From an uncultured Eubacterium sp. (GTDB taxonomy: Bacteria; Bacillota; Clostridia; Lachnospirales; Lachnospiraceae), in the NCBI GenBank assembly GCA_910585745.1, contig CAJUFM010000007.1:1-57619 (forward strand): a DNA stretch of 57,619 nucleotides, written 5' to 3'. The notes beneath the pieces are model-generated. The model searched no databases. It was not told where the DNA came from and saw nothing but the letters and a program-made list of their open reading frames with translations. Shown here one piece after another: positions 48,613 to 57,604 of the stretch; position 1 is the stretch's first letter; the number at the start of each line of letters is the position of its first letter. A program made the position numbers and the translations under genes.

Positions 48613-48658
48613 GAACATTCGTTTTATACATCATAGCATGCAAACAGGCGTTTGTCAA
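48613..48658 (-). promoter_or_regulatory. SOS-boxed promoter of the LysM/YneA-like gene
   Basis: Minus strand: a perfect TTGACA (48658-48653) and TATGAT (48635-48630) are 17 bp apart. The palindrome CAAACAGGCGTTTG (48641-48654, plus strand) fills most of the spacer, and GAACATTCGTTT (48613-48624) lies just downstream of the -10. The second matches GAAC-N4-GTTY exactly. Confidence 0.85.
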
Positions 48659-48674
48659 ACGTATTTTCGGTTTT

Positions 48675-50192
48675 TTATAAACTTCCTATCATATACTCAT
48701 ATAAATCTGTTCCATAACTGGAATAATGGGGTTTTCCAGATAACATGTGAAATGTTCTCTCACCATTTTCTTTCCGCTCTGCCACGAGAAATTCTGTTCC
48801 TTCACGGTTTTCCTCATATAGCCTGAGGGCAAACTCATGGAGATGTGTGACCATCATAACATGAATACCTTTTTCATAGAGGGGCAGGATCACATTATAA
48901 GCAATCTGTGAGCCCTCCTTCTCTGTCGTGCTGGCAAAGGATTCATTGAGCAGAAGCAGACTGTCCGGCGAGATCCGGGATATGATATCACTCATCCGGC
49001 GCAGTTCTTCTTCCAGACGCCCCCTGGAAAGCATAGCATCCTCTTTTCTGGTAAAATGTGTGTGGATCCGGGAAAATAATCTGGAGCTAAACTCCTTGGC
49101 CGGCACCGGCATTCCACATTGTAGAAGTATCTGTGCAATGCCAAAACTGCGTAAAAAAGTAGACTTCCCACCCTGATTCGCCCCTGTGATCACCGTCAGG
49201 ATCTTTCCCTTTGTATGAATGGAGTTCGGAACCGGATAGGTCTGGGTGTAAAGTGCCAGGGAGAGCTCATACAGATCTTCGATATGCCGGTGACAGGTAT
49301 CTTCACTAACACTCCCATAACACAGGGGCAGCTGTAGTTCCTGCATGCGGCGCTGCATCGTATGAACTCCCTGGTAAAAAGAGATCTCTCTGGCAAACTG
49401 AAATAAAAATTTCATACAGTCGTCGATCAGGGGCTGGTATGCTGTTATGATCTGATTCATATGGCTCTCCACAAACACACCGATATCCTTTTCCAGCTGT
49501 TCTTTTTCAATAAGCACGCTGTCCTTTTTGGCCAGTTTATAGTACAGTTTCATAAAGGTAAGAGAGGTGCCTTTTAATGCATTGTAGTGATAATTCTGGC
49601 ATTTTTTCATACGGCTCTCTGATAATTTAAGCCCGCCACTGATCCGTATGGAAAAGATTCCTTCCCCTCCGGTAGTATAAAAAAGAAAATTTTTATGGAA
49701 ATCCAGAAACTCATCCAATGGATACTTTGAAAGCCGCTGAACCAGTGCGGTCATGCCTTTTGACTCCAGGCGTATTTCCTTTCTAAGCAAAAGATCCCTC
49801 AGCCTGCGTATCAGTCCCATGGAGTCCTCGATAAAGTTAAGGGAGGCTATAATGGAACTGGTTTTTGCAGTAGCTTTTCGCCGGTTCTGTTCCATTTCCT
49901 CTTTGTACTGCCCTGCCAGTTTATGCCCCCTGACACCAAGGGAATAAAGCTCCCCTGCCAGCTCCGGGTTACGCTGGAAATCCCCTATGATCTCATGACG
50001 GTATTCCACCTCTGAAGCCCTGCACAATGGAACCATCATCACATTCCGTATCTGCTCCATCAGGAACACATCCTCCTGAGCCATGGTCTTCAACACTATA
50101 TTCAGGTTCAGATCTTTGTAAATATCATGAAAAGAAGGATAGGCAGTCTCTCCTGTTCCGTCCTTGTCCGGATATAATAAATATGAATTCAT
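48675..50192 (-). CDS. MutS-like ATPase (second of a pair)
   Basis: A protein of about 505 residues. The ATG at 50192 follows GAGGATTATT; an ATG four codons upstream overlaps the preceding stop. It has a MutS core/lever-like helical region and an ATPase domain with Walker A TGANQGGKST, LLLNESFASTTEKEG and VTHLHEFAL. There is no mismatch-binding N-terminal domain and no Smr nuclease domain, so it is neither MutS1 nor MutS2. The function of such MutS-related proteins is unknown. It is translationally coupled to the upstream paralogue. Confidence 0.85.
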   Translation of the reverse strand: MNSYLLYPDKDGTGETAYPSFHDIYKDLNLNIVLKTMAQEDVFLMEQIRNVMMVPLCRASEVEYRHEIIGDFQRNPELAGELYSLGVRGHKLAGQYKEEMEQNRRKATAKTSSIIASLNFIEDSMGLIRRLRDLLLRKEIRLESKGMTALVQRLSKYPLDEFLDFHKNFLFYTTGGEGIFSIRISGGLKLSESRMKKCQNYHYNALKGTSLTFMKLYYKLAKKDSVLIEKEQLEKDIGVFVESHMNQIITAYQPLIDDCMKFLFQFAREISFYQGVHTMQRRMQELQLPLCYGSVSEDTCHRHIEDLYELSLALYTQTYPVPNSIHTKGKILTVITGANQGGKSTFLRSFGIAQILLQCGMPVPAKEFSSRLFSRIHTHFTRKEDAMLSRGRLEEELRRMSDIISRISPDSLLLLNESFASTTEKEGSQIAYNVILPLYEKGIHVMMVTHLHEFALRLYEENREGTEFLVAERKENGERTFHMLSGKPHYSSYGTDLYEYMIGSL

Positions 50193-50200
50193 AATAATCC

Positions 50201-51847
50201 TCATTTCTGCACTGCTTTTTCACCTAATGTTCCATTTCCAGAACAATCATCTAAAGCCGCTACCCGTTTCGTTATCTGGTCATAATCCAGTTCATATTTC
50301 CTGGCAATGGAATCGGAATATCCCAGTCCCTGTGCCTCCATTGGCAGGACCAAAAACGTACGTCTTCTGGGGTCTTCCTGATCCACCTGTGCTACCATGC
50401 TCTGCACTCCCGGCTGGTTTTTCTCATCCGCCAGTTCCTGGATATGGGTGACATAAATTCCCAGGCACCCGGTATTTTGAAAATGTTCCATTACCTTCTG
50501 TGCCATGATACGGGCATCGTAAGTAGTCGCTGTCGTAAACAATTCATTCAGAATAACAAAGCTGTTTTCCTGGTTTCCGTTCAGATCCTGCATCATAGGT
50601 TTCAGGCGCCATAGTTCTTCTTTCAGTTTACCGGCGCCGGTCTCAACACTCTCCTCCACTTCAAAGTGTGTCATAATATGTTCAAAAAAACGGCCTTTCA
50701 TACTCTGACAAGGCGCTTTTAATCCCATGAGCATCAAATAAACACACTGTCCCACTGCCCGGGCAAGGGTAGTCTTGCCACCCTGATTCGGTCCGGTGAT
50801 CACCAGAAAACGTTTCCCCTCTCCATAGCGGATATCGTTTTTTACTACTTTTTCACCGGAAAACCGGTTTTTCCATGCCAGTGCCATATCATAGACCTGA
50901 GCTATCTCTAAACCGCTGTCCGGACCCAGAGATTCGCTGTTTTCCTCATGGATTTTTGGGTAATTTAGTTGATATCCCGCATTTTCAAGTTGTCTTTCAA
51001 ATTCATAAAAACTGATATAAAATACAATTTCATTTTTTATATTCAGAAAAATATTATCCTCCAGTGTAAAGGGGATCTCTGCAAACTGCTTTAATTTGCG
51101 GAATACCTCCGGATTGCTCCTGCGCAATATATCTACTACTGCTGTTTCCAGGCTGCTGGTCTCAAGAGGAGAGGGAAATATATTTTCTACCACTGATGGC
51201 ACCGTTTTCTGCACAGGAATTTCAAATGCCTCCATAAATTCACGAATCCTGTCCACTACTCCGGCACCTTCCATGTTTTCTTCCTCTAATATCCGGATTT
51301 CCTTTTTGCTTATGAGCAAAGTCAGCTTTAATTCATTCATATAAGAATAAACGGTTTCTACCCTTTCGGAAAATTCTATAAACCCCTTCTCTGTATTCAT
51401 CTCATCCAGAATTTCCAGCAATGTCTGAAAGCCCTTTGATGTAATATCACCCTGCTTCAAAGAATCCCGCAGAAGGCTGAGTGCCGCCAGATAATGCCGG
51501 CATGCCAGGAGAAGATAGCTTCCTTTTTTAATCTCATCTTCTGTCTGACGATAGTATTGAAAACATTTTTCACTTTGTGCCATCCTGTCAGAAAACTTTT
51601 TAAAGATCAGAATTAGAAAATCGTTCTTTTCCAGATCCCGGTAAATATTCTGACGATAATATATGGTATTGACAGATCCTGGCAGGGTGTAAAAATATTT
51701 ACGAAGATCAAATTCACTGTATCGGGATAAAATAGCCTTCAAGATCCCTTCCATCTGGAGATCTCCGAAAAACACCGGCTGCTGGCTTTCAAATTCTGTT
51801 CTTCCCTCTGGGAAAAGCAGACTGAAAAAAGTGCTTCTTATATTCAT
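50201..51847 (-). CDS. MutS-like ATPase (first of a pair)
   Basis: A protein of about 548 residues. The ATG at 51847 is eight bases after AAGGGG; a TTG two codons upstream is less likely. The C-terminal ATPase has Walker A TGPNQGGKTT, VILNELFTTATTYDA and VTHIQELADE. The N-terminal two thirds are helical, like the MutS core and lever, and lack the FYE mismatch motif. Walker motifs are intact in both proteins and they are clearly diverged from each other, so they may act as a heterodimer as eukaryotic MSH proteins do; this is inference. The gene starts just after the rpoZ terminator. Confidence 0.85.
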   Translation of the reverse strand: MNIRSTFFSLLFPEGRTEFESQQPVFFGDLQMEGILKAILSRYSEFDLRKYFYTLPGSVNTIYYRQNIYRDLEKNDFLILIFKKFSDRMAQSEKCFQYYRQTEDEIKKGSYLLLACRHYLAALSLLRDSLKQGDITSKGFQTLLEILDEMNTEKGFIEFSERVETVYSYMNELKLTLLISKKEIRILEEENMEGAGVVDRIREFMEAFEIPVQKTVPSVVENIFPSPLETSSLETAVVDILRRSNPEVFRKLKQFAEIPFTLEDNIFLNIKNEIVFYISFYEFERQLENAGYQLNYPKIHEENSESLGPDSGLEIAQVYDMALAWKNRFSGEKVVKNDIRYGEGKRFLVITGPNQGGKTTLARAVGQCVYLMLMGLKAPCQSMKGRFFEHIMTHFEVEESVETGAGKLKEELWRLKPMMQDLNGNQENSFVILNELFTTATTYDARIMAQKVMEHFQNTGCLGIYVTHIQELADEKNQPGVQSMVAQVDQEDPRRRTFLVLPMEAQGLGYSDSIARKYELDYDQITKRVAALDDCSGNGTLGEKAVQK

Positions 51848-51865
51848 TCCCAATGCCCCTTCTCT

Positions 51866-51898
51866 GCAAAAAAATTGGTCTGCAAATACATGCAGACC
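51866..51898 (-). terminator. Terminator after rpoZ
   Basis: GGTCTGCA (51877-51884) and TGCAGACC (51891-51898) form a perfect 8-bp stem. On the minus strand it is followed by AATTTTTTT. It lies 10 nt after the rpoZ stop, leaving only about 20 nt of leader for the MutS-like pair, which may therefore depend on read-through. Confidence 0.8.
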
Positions 51899-51907
51899 GC
51901 AGTCATT

Positions 51908-52213
51908 TTATATTTCTGAAACTTCCTTTGGATTCTCTTCTGAAGCCGCATTCAGAGTCGTCAATTCATCTTCTGTTTCATCATCCTCTTCTGAATTAAT
52001 CTTGATGGCAGATGTAGACAACTCCTCAATCGCCACACTGAGTGGTTTTGGATAATTTCCATCCACCAGTGGCACAGAACCGTCGATCAGCTGTCTCGCT
52101 CTTTTGGCTGTAGCCAGAACGATGGAATAGCGGCTGTTTACTACCGGATGTTCCCCTGGCTCCACATCACTGTTTGCAACATTCATTAAATCATTATAAG
52201 ATGGGTGTAACAT
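51908..52213 (-). CDS. rpoZ: RNA polymerase omega subunit
   Basis: A 101-residue protein. The omega core is recognisable in NSRYSIVLATAKRARQLIDG and KPLSVAIEEL, followed by a long acidic tail (about 72-101, rich in Glu and Asp) not present in Bacillus omega. Omega assists beta-prime folding. AAAGGAGTT precedes the ATG. It usually follows gmk directly; here lepB lies between them. Confidence 0.88.
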   Translation of the reverse strand: MLHPSYNDLMNVANSDVEPGEHPVVNSRYSIVLATAKRARQLIDGSVPLVDGNYPKPLSVAIEELSTSAIKINSEEDDETEDELTTLNAASEENPKEVSEI

Positions 52214-52301
52214 ATCTTAACTCCTTTCAAATCACAACATAAATTTATATATGATCTGCCAGACAGCAGGGCCGCCAGGCAGTGTGCAGTACGCTGTAGA
52301 A

Positions 52302-52871
52302 TTATGGTGTGCCGAATTTTGACAGCGGCCATATGCGAAGGACTACATGACCTGCGATATTTTCCTTTTTCACCGGTCCCACCTCTGAGTCTCGGCTGTC
52401 TTTACTAACCTGGCGGTTATCTCCAAGAACAAAATATTCGTCCTCGCCCAGCTTAAGTGGTTCCTCGGCAATTCCGGAATCATCCATTACATTTTTGGCA
52501 TATTTATCTTCAATGACCTCATTGTTGATATAGATATCATTGCCCTTGATCTGAATGGTCTCCCCAGGCATGCCATAAATACGTTTTACATAATATTCAT
52601 CTTCATCTCTTCCCAGTGGATAAAATACAACAATATCATATCTTGAGGGCTCATAGGCAATCTTCTGTACGAGAAGGCTCTCACCGTCGTGGAGTGTATT
52701 CTCCATAGATTCTCCGCTCACCACCGTTCGCTGCACGACATGTTCTGGAATCCAGAATATACATAGAAGAATCAAAGTGATATATACCGCAATCTCTATA
52801 ATGTAACTGACTACAGAACGTTTTTTTGGTTCTTTTTTACTTGAAACTTCTTCCACTTCTAAATCATTCAT
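52302..52871 (-). CDS. lepB: Signal peptidase I
   Basis: A 189-residue membrane serine protease that removes secretory signal peptides. The start was placed at MNDLEVEEV because AAAGGAG lies just upstream; 16 codons upstream overlap the palindromic element and are unlikely coding. One membrane helix (about 20-41), Ser55 in VSGESMENTL and Lys96 in YYVKRIYGMPGE form the catalytic dyad. GDNRQVSKDSRDSEVG is the conserved box E. It sits between gmk and rpoZ. Confidence 0.95.
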   Translation of the reverse strand: MNDLEVEEVSSKKEPKKRSVVSYIIEIAVYITLILLCIFWIPEHVVQRTVVSGESMENTLHDGESLLVQKIAYEPSRYDIVVFYPLGRDEDEYYVKRIYGMPGETIQIKGNDIYINNEVIEDKYAKNVMDDSGIAEEPLKLGEDEYFVLGDNRQVSKDSRDSEVGPVKKENIAGHVVLRIWPLSKFGTP

Positions 52872-52897
52872 TTCTATACTCCTTTCGCGTCTCACAC

Positions 52898-52923
52898 AAG
52901 TTTGTGCGTTCAAGCACAAACTT
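52898..52923. repeat. Palindromic element between gmk and lepB
   Basis: AAGTTTGTGC (52898-52907) and GCACAAACTT (52914-52923) form a perfect 10-bp stem with a 6-nt loop. The same core occurs at 28263-28290. A second hairpin, GGCTGAAA/TTTCAACC on the minus strand, adjoins it. Confidence 0.75.
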
Positions 52924-52948
52924 CATAGGTTGAAAGATTTTTTCAGCC

Positions 52949-53578
52949 TTATACTCCTTTTGCGGCAAATCCACTGAGCTCCGATGCCATTTTTTCAATG
53001 AGCAATACGCTGTTACAGGATTTGTAGTGGTCGTATGTGATCAGGTTATTTACTTTTTCCACCGCTTCTTCTAAATTATCATTTACAATGATGTAATCAT
53101 AATCTTTCATATATTGAACTTCTTCTACTGCCCGCAGAAGCCGTTTTTCAATCTCCTGGGGAGTTTCTGTCCCCCTGCCGGTCAGGCGCTCTTTCAATAC
53201 TTTCGCAGAAGGCGGGGAAATAAATATCAAAAGGGCATCCGGAAATTTTTCTTTCACCTGCATGCCGCCCTGCATCTCAATCTCCAGCAGAACGTCCCTG
53301 CCGGCATCCAGCTGCTGCTGGACATATTTTTTCGGAGTGCCGTAATAATTTCCTACATATTCCGCCCACTCTATTAATTCGCTCTGTTCGATCATTTGCT
53401 GAAATTCTTCTCTGGTATGGAAGTAATAATCTTTTCCATGAACCTCACCGGTTCTCGCTTTCCTTGTGGTCGCTGATATTGAAAGATGATAATCGTACCG
53501 TTTTACCAGTTCTTTCATGATCGTTCCCTTTCCGGCGCCTGAAAATCCTGAAATAACTACCAGTATACCTTTATTCAT
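52949..53578 (-). CDS. gmk: Guanylate kinase
   Basis: A 209-residue kinase (GMP to GDP). P-loop GFSGAGKGT, the GMP-binding TTRKARTGEVHGKDYYF and LLEIEMQGGMQVKEKFPDA are typical. It follows remA by about 30 nt in the yicC-remA-gmk order conserved in Firmicutes. Confidence 0.97.
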   Translation of the reverse strand: MNKGILVVISGFSGAGKGTIMKELVKRYDYHLSISATTRKARTGEVHGKDYYFHTREEFQQMIEQSELIEWAEYVGNYYGTPKKYVQQQLDAGRDVLLEIEMQGGMQVKEKFPDALLIFISPPSAKVLKERLTGRGTETPQEIEKRLLRAVEEVQYMKDYDYIIVNDNLEEAVEKVNNLITYDHYKSCNSVLLIEKMASELSGFAAKGV

Positions 53579-53607
53579 ACCCAGCCTCCGATCCTTTTGT
53601 ATTTTTC

Positions 53608-53865
53608 TTACATGTTCTCCATTCCGGTTCCTTTATGATTAAAGCGGCTCGCAATCGTATCCGGCAGAAGGGCGGAAAGAACCAGGGAATTATTTTCCAT
53701 GACAAGAACTGCCTTGGTCTTTTTCCCACAGGTAGCATCGATGGCCTTTCCATCATCTTTCGCCCCCTGAATCATCCGCTTGACCGGGGCCGCCTCCGGA
53801 CTCACAATGCTGATCACCTTTTCACTGTTGACTACATTTCCGTAACCAATATTTACAAATGCCAT
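53608..53865 (-). CDS. remA: RemA/DUF370 DNA-binding regulator
   Basis: An 85-residue protein. MAFVNIGYGNVVNSEKVIS and the AAPVKRMI and KAIDATCGKKTKAV segments match RemA, which binds DNA as a ring oligomer and activates matrix and osmoprotection genes in Bacillus. It stands between yicC and gmk, its normal position. Targets in this organism are unknown. Confidence 0.94.
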   Translation of the reverse strand: MAFVNIGYGNVVNSEKVISIVSPEAAPVKRMIQGAKDDGKAIDATCGKKTKAVLVMENNSLVLSALLPDTIASRFNHKGTGMENM

Positions 53866-53891
53866 GCCAGACTCCTTATCAACCGGCCAAC

Positions 53892-54770
53892 CTATTCAAG
53901 ATTCTGAATCTGTTCCCGGATCTTTTCAATCTCTGTCTTCATCATAATGCCCTGATTGGATATCATTATGTCATTTGCCTTAGAAAGAGTTGTATTGGCC
54001 TCCCGGTTCAACTCCTGGGCGATAAAATCCAGTTTTCTTCCAACATTATCTTCCTTTTCCAGCGTCTCCTTCATATGCTGAATATGGCTTTTTAAGCGAA
54101 CCAGCTCTTCGTCCACACAGATCTTATCAGAGTATACCACAAGTTCCGTCGCCACCACACTCTCATCCAGCTTTGTATCCCCCAGCGTTTCCTTTATTTT
54201 TGTTCGCAGACGCTCTTTGTATTCCTCAAAGACCTTCGGAGAGCGTTTGCGTATCTCTTCTGCAATAGCCCCCAGTACATCCAGTTTCTGGATCAGGTCT
54301 GCCTTTAAAAGTTTACCTTCTGTTTCTCTGGCCTGGATAAAATGATCCAGAGCTCCTGCCACCGTACGGTGCAGCAGTTCCTGAAGTTTTTCTTCATCTA
54401 CATGTACTTCATCCAGAGTAAAAACCTCCGGGTATCTTGAAAGCGTGGCTGCATCTACGGTATCTGGTATCTGGAAATCATTTGAGATCTTCTTTAAAAG
54501 ATCCACATAAGATCTGGCCATTTCCGGGTTGTAAGTTACAAGAGATTCTCCCTGGCCACTGCTTTCATATGTTATGTATACGTCAATCTTTCCCCTGCTG
54601 ACGCTTTCCTTTACCTGCCTGCGGATATCGTTCTCAAATGCATTCAGTTTTTTGGGAAGCCGGATCGATATATCACAATATCTGTGATTTACCGATTTGA
54701 TCTCTACGGTCAGCCGGGATTCTTCATTTTCTGCTTCAAATCTGCCATAACCAGTCATGCTTCTTACCAT
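53892..54770 (-). CDS. yicC: YicC-family endoribonuclease-like protein
   Basis: A 292-residue protein. The ATG at 54770 (GAGGGCAGAT upstream) gives MVRSMTGYGRFEAE, the family N-terminus; six further upstream codons look like leader. The C-terminal DUF1732 domain ends with IAQELNREANTTLSKAND. YicC in E. coli and YloC in Bacillus are reported RNases acting on small RNAs or mRNA. First gene of the remA-gmk operon. Confidence 0.93.
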   Translation of the reverse strand: MVRSMTGYGRFEAENEESRLTVEIKSVNHRYCDISIRLPKKLNAFENDIRRQVKESVSRGKIDVYITYESSGQGESLVTYNPEMARSYVDLLKKISNDFQIPDTVDAATLSRYPEVFTLDEVHVDEEKLQELLHRTVAGALDHFIQARETEGKLLKADLIQKLDVLGAIAEEIRKRSPKVFEEYKERLRTKIKETLGDTKLDESVVATELVVYSDKICVDEELVRLKSHIQHMKETLEKEDNVGRKLDFIAQELNREANTTLSKANDIMISNQGIMMKTEIEKIREQIQNLE

Positions 54771-54996
54771 ATCTGCCCTCATTCCCAAATAAAAATTCTA
54801 CCGCCTGCTCTTCCATCTTTTTACAAGCATACAGAAAACTTCATTTATGCATTCCGTATTATTATAAATTACTTACTGGCATAAGTCAAGAATTCTATTG
54901 TATTTTTCCCATAATGTAGTATAATCTAACTATTATGATGATTTTGTGATAACCGACTTGATCCGCAGAATGAATTTCTTTGGGAGGAAACAGGAT

Positions 54997-56745
54997 ATGG
55001 CATTTGATGGTTTTACTATGGCAGCTCTGACAAAAGAGCTTTCCGACAAACTGACAGAGGGCAGGCTTCAAAAGATTGCGCAGCCGGAACCCGACGAGCT
55101 GCTGCTTACAATAAAGAATAAGCGGACCAATTTCCGGCTTGTGTTATCCGCAAGTCCGTCTCTTCCGTTGATCTATTTGACAGAGGAGCCAAAAACTTCC
55201 CCATTGACCGCACCAAATTTCTGCATGCTTCTTAGAAAACATCTGAATGGAGCCCGGATCACCAGTATTTCCCAATATGGACTGGAGCGCGTCATGAAGA
55301 TTGAACTGGAAAATCTCAACGAACTGGGTGATCTGGTGAACAAATCCCTGGTGGTAGAGATCATGGGAAAACACAGTAATATCATTTTTCTGGATGAATC
55401 CGGCCAGATCATAGACAGCATCAAACATGTCTCTTCCCTGGTCAGCTCAGTAAGAGAGGTTCTCCCCGGGAGGGATTATTTTATCCCAAATACAAAGGAC
55501 AAGCACAATCCCTATGAATTGACCACAGAACAGTGGATGCAGGAGGTGGTCCGGCAGCCTGTCAGTGTTGCCAAAGGACTTTGTAATTATTTCACTGGTT
55601 TCAGTTATACTCTTGCCCACGAAACTGCTTTCCGGTGCCAGATTGATGGAGATGCTCCCTTTGCTTCCCTGACGGGTAACCAGCTCTCAAATCTTCTGAA
55701 TAAATTGCGGGAACTATTGGATGACTCAAAAAAGGGACTCTTTGCCCCGGAGATTGTTTTTCAGGGCACAGAACCTATGGAATTCGCCTCTTTTCCCCTT
55801 ACCATGTATGACACACTGGAACACCGGACAAAGGATTCCATGAGTGTCGCAGTGGAGACTTTTTACAGGGAAAAGGAGACGATTCAGCGGATCCGCCAGA
55901 AATCTACAGATCTCAGAAAGAATGTTACCACTCTGCTGGAGCGGAACCGAAAAAAAAGAGGCATTCAGGAAAAGCAGCTCAGAGATACAGAAAAACGGGA
56001 CCGTTATAAAATCTACGGGGAACTGATCAATACCTATGGATACCAGCTGACGCCAGAAGATACCTCTCTCACCTGTATAAATTATTACGACAACAAAGAG
56101 GTGGCGATCACCATCGATCCAACCCTGACAGCGGCTGAAAATGCCAATAAATATTTTAACCGGTACAATAAGCTTAAACGCACTTTCGAGGCTGTGTCCC
56201 AGCAGATTGAAGAAACCAATGAGCTGATCCAGCATCTGGAGACGATCCTCACCGCCCTGGATATCGCTAGACAGGAGGAAGATCTGGTACTGATCAAACA
56301 GGAGCTCATCGACAGCGGGTATATGCGCAGCCACGGAAAAAACAACCGGAAAGGGGGACGTTCTATGCCAAAGAGCAGCCCGCTTCACTATATTTCATCG
56401 GACGGCTATGATATTTATGTTGGTAAAAACAACTACCAGAACGACCAGCTCACCTTTAAGATCGCCACAGGTAATGACTGGTGGTTTCATGCGAAGCAGG
56501 CTCCTGGTTCCCATGTGATCATTAAATGCAATAACGAAGAGCCGCCGGTCAAAACCTTTGAGGAGGCAGCCAGCCTGGCAGCATTTTATTCCGCAAATAA
56601 AAATGCAGACAAGGTAGAGATCGATTACATCCAGAAAAAACATGTAAAGAAGCCGAATGGAGGTAAGCCTGGTTTTGTGGTGTACTATACCAATTATTCC
56701 ATGATGGCGGCACCGGATATTACTAATATTCAAGAAGCAGAATAA
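54997..56745 (+). CDS. rqcH: Ribosome quality-control protein RqcH (NFACT)
   Basis: A 582-residue protein. The ATG at 54997 (GGGAGGAAAC upstream) gives the family N-terminus MAFDGFTMAALTKEL; the ORF opens 17 codons earlier. NFACT-N (1-180), helix-hairpin-helix and coiled-coil middle (about 275-430) and NFACT-R (about 455-560, DGYDIYVGKNNYQND, DWWFHAKQAPGSHV) are all present. RqcH adds alanine tails to nascent chains on stalled 50S subunits. It was formerly called a fibronectin-binding protein. It is divergent from yicC. Confidence 0.95.
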   Translation: MAFDGFTMAALTKELSDKLTEGRLQKIAQPEPDELLLTIKNKRTNFRLVLSASPSLPLIYLTEEPKTSPLTAPNFCMLLRKHLNGARITSISQYGLERVMKIELENLNELGDLVNKSLVVEIMGKHSNIIFLDESGQIIDSIKHVSSLVSSVREVLPGRDYFIPNTKDKHNPYELTTEQWMQEVVRQPVSVAKGLCNYFTGFSYTLAHETAFRCQIDGDAPFASLTGNQLSNLLNKLRELLDDSKKGLFAPEIVFQGTEPMEFASFPLTMYDTLEHRTKDSMSVAVETFYREKETIQRIRQKSTDLRKNVTTLLERNRKKRGIQEKQLRDTEKRDRYKIYGELINTYGYQLTPEDTSLTCINYYDNKEVAITIDPTLTAAENANKYFNRYNKLKRTFEAVSQQIEETNELIQHLETILTALDIARQEEDLVLIKQELIDSGYMRSHGKNNRKGGRSMPKSSPLHYISSDGYDIYVGKNNYQNDQLTFKIATGNDWWFHAKQAPGSHVIIKCNNEEPPVKTFEEAASLAAFYSANKNADKVEIDYIQKKHVKKPNGGKPGFVVYYTNYSMMAAPDITNIQEAE

Positions 56746-56773
56746 ATGCAGATAAACAGCAGGAGGTATCCTT

Positions 56774-57604
56774 ATGATACGATATGACGCACATGTGCAC
56801 TCTTCCTTTTCCACCGACAGCGATACAACGATGGAAGAAATGATCCTTATGGGAATTCAAAAACATTTGGCTGGAATCACTTTTACCGACCATATGGATT
56901 ATCATTTTCCTTTAAAATATATAAAAGACGAAACAGGCAAAGCTCCTTTTTCTTTTGATTTTGAGGAATACCTGTCTCGGATCAATGAATTGAGGGATCT
57001 TTATTCTGACCGCCTCAAAATCTATTGTGGTGTAGAAATGGGACTGAAGGAGGATGCCTGGGAATCCAACTGGAAACTCAGCCAGGATCCGGCACTGGAT
57101 TATGTGATTGGATCTGTCCATCTGGTAAATGAGATGGATCCTTATTATCCCGAATACTGGGAATCCTATGAGGAAAAAAAAGCACTTCTCCTCTATTTTG
57201 AAACCACTCTGAATAACCTGGAGCAGTTAAAAGAACTTCAAGTAGATTCCCTGGGACATCTTGACTATATCGTGCGTTATTCACCTTCCGGATACCGGCT
57301 CTATTCTTACCATATGTTTGCCGATGTGATCGATGCCATCTTAGCTAAGCTTATTGAGAGAAACATCTGTCTGGAGATCAATACTTCCGGTTACAAAGAA
57401 GGCGGAACGATGCCAAATCCAGGAGATGAGATCATTCGGCGTTACAGGGACATGGGGGGAAAATGGATCACCTTTGGTTCTGATGCCCACACAATAGACC
57501 GATTGTCAGCAGATTTCGACAAAGCCGAAAAACTTGCTGTCTCTGTCGGTTTTGACTCCTATTTAACTTTTGTACAGCGCACTCCTGTAGTTCACACGTT
57601 TTAG
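56774..57604 (+). CDS. hisJ: Histidinol-phosphatase (PHP family)
   Basis: A 276-residue PHP-type phosphatase for the penultimate step of histidine synthesis. Metal ligands are visible: H7 and H9 (YDAHVHSSFS), TDHMDYH, GVEMG, GSVHL, LGHLDY and GSDAH. CAGGAGG precedes the ATG. No other his gene is nearby, so substrate specificity is inferred from family resemblance. It ends 15 nt before the window does. Confidence 0.9.
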   Translation: MIRYDAHVHSSFSTDSDTTMEEMILMGIQKHLAGITFTDHMDYHFPLKYIKDETGKAPFSFDFEEYLSRINELRDLYSDRLKIYCGVEMGLKEDAWESNWKLSQDPALDYVIGSVHLVNEMDPYYPEYWESYEEKKALLLYFETTLNNLEQLKELQVDSLGHLDYIVRYSPSGYRLYSYHMFADVIDAILAKLIERNICLEINTSGYKEGGTMPNPGDEIIRRYRDMGGKWITFGSDAHTIDRLSADFDKAEKLAVSVGFDSYLTFVQRTPVVHTF

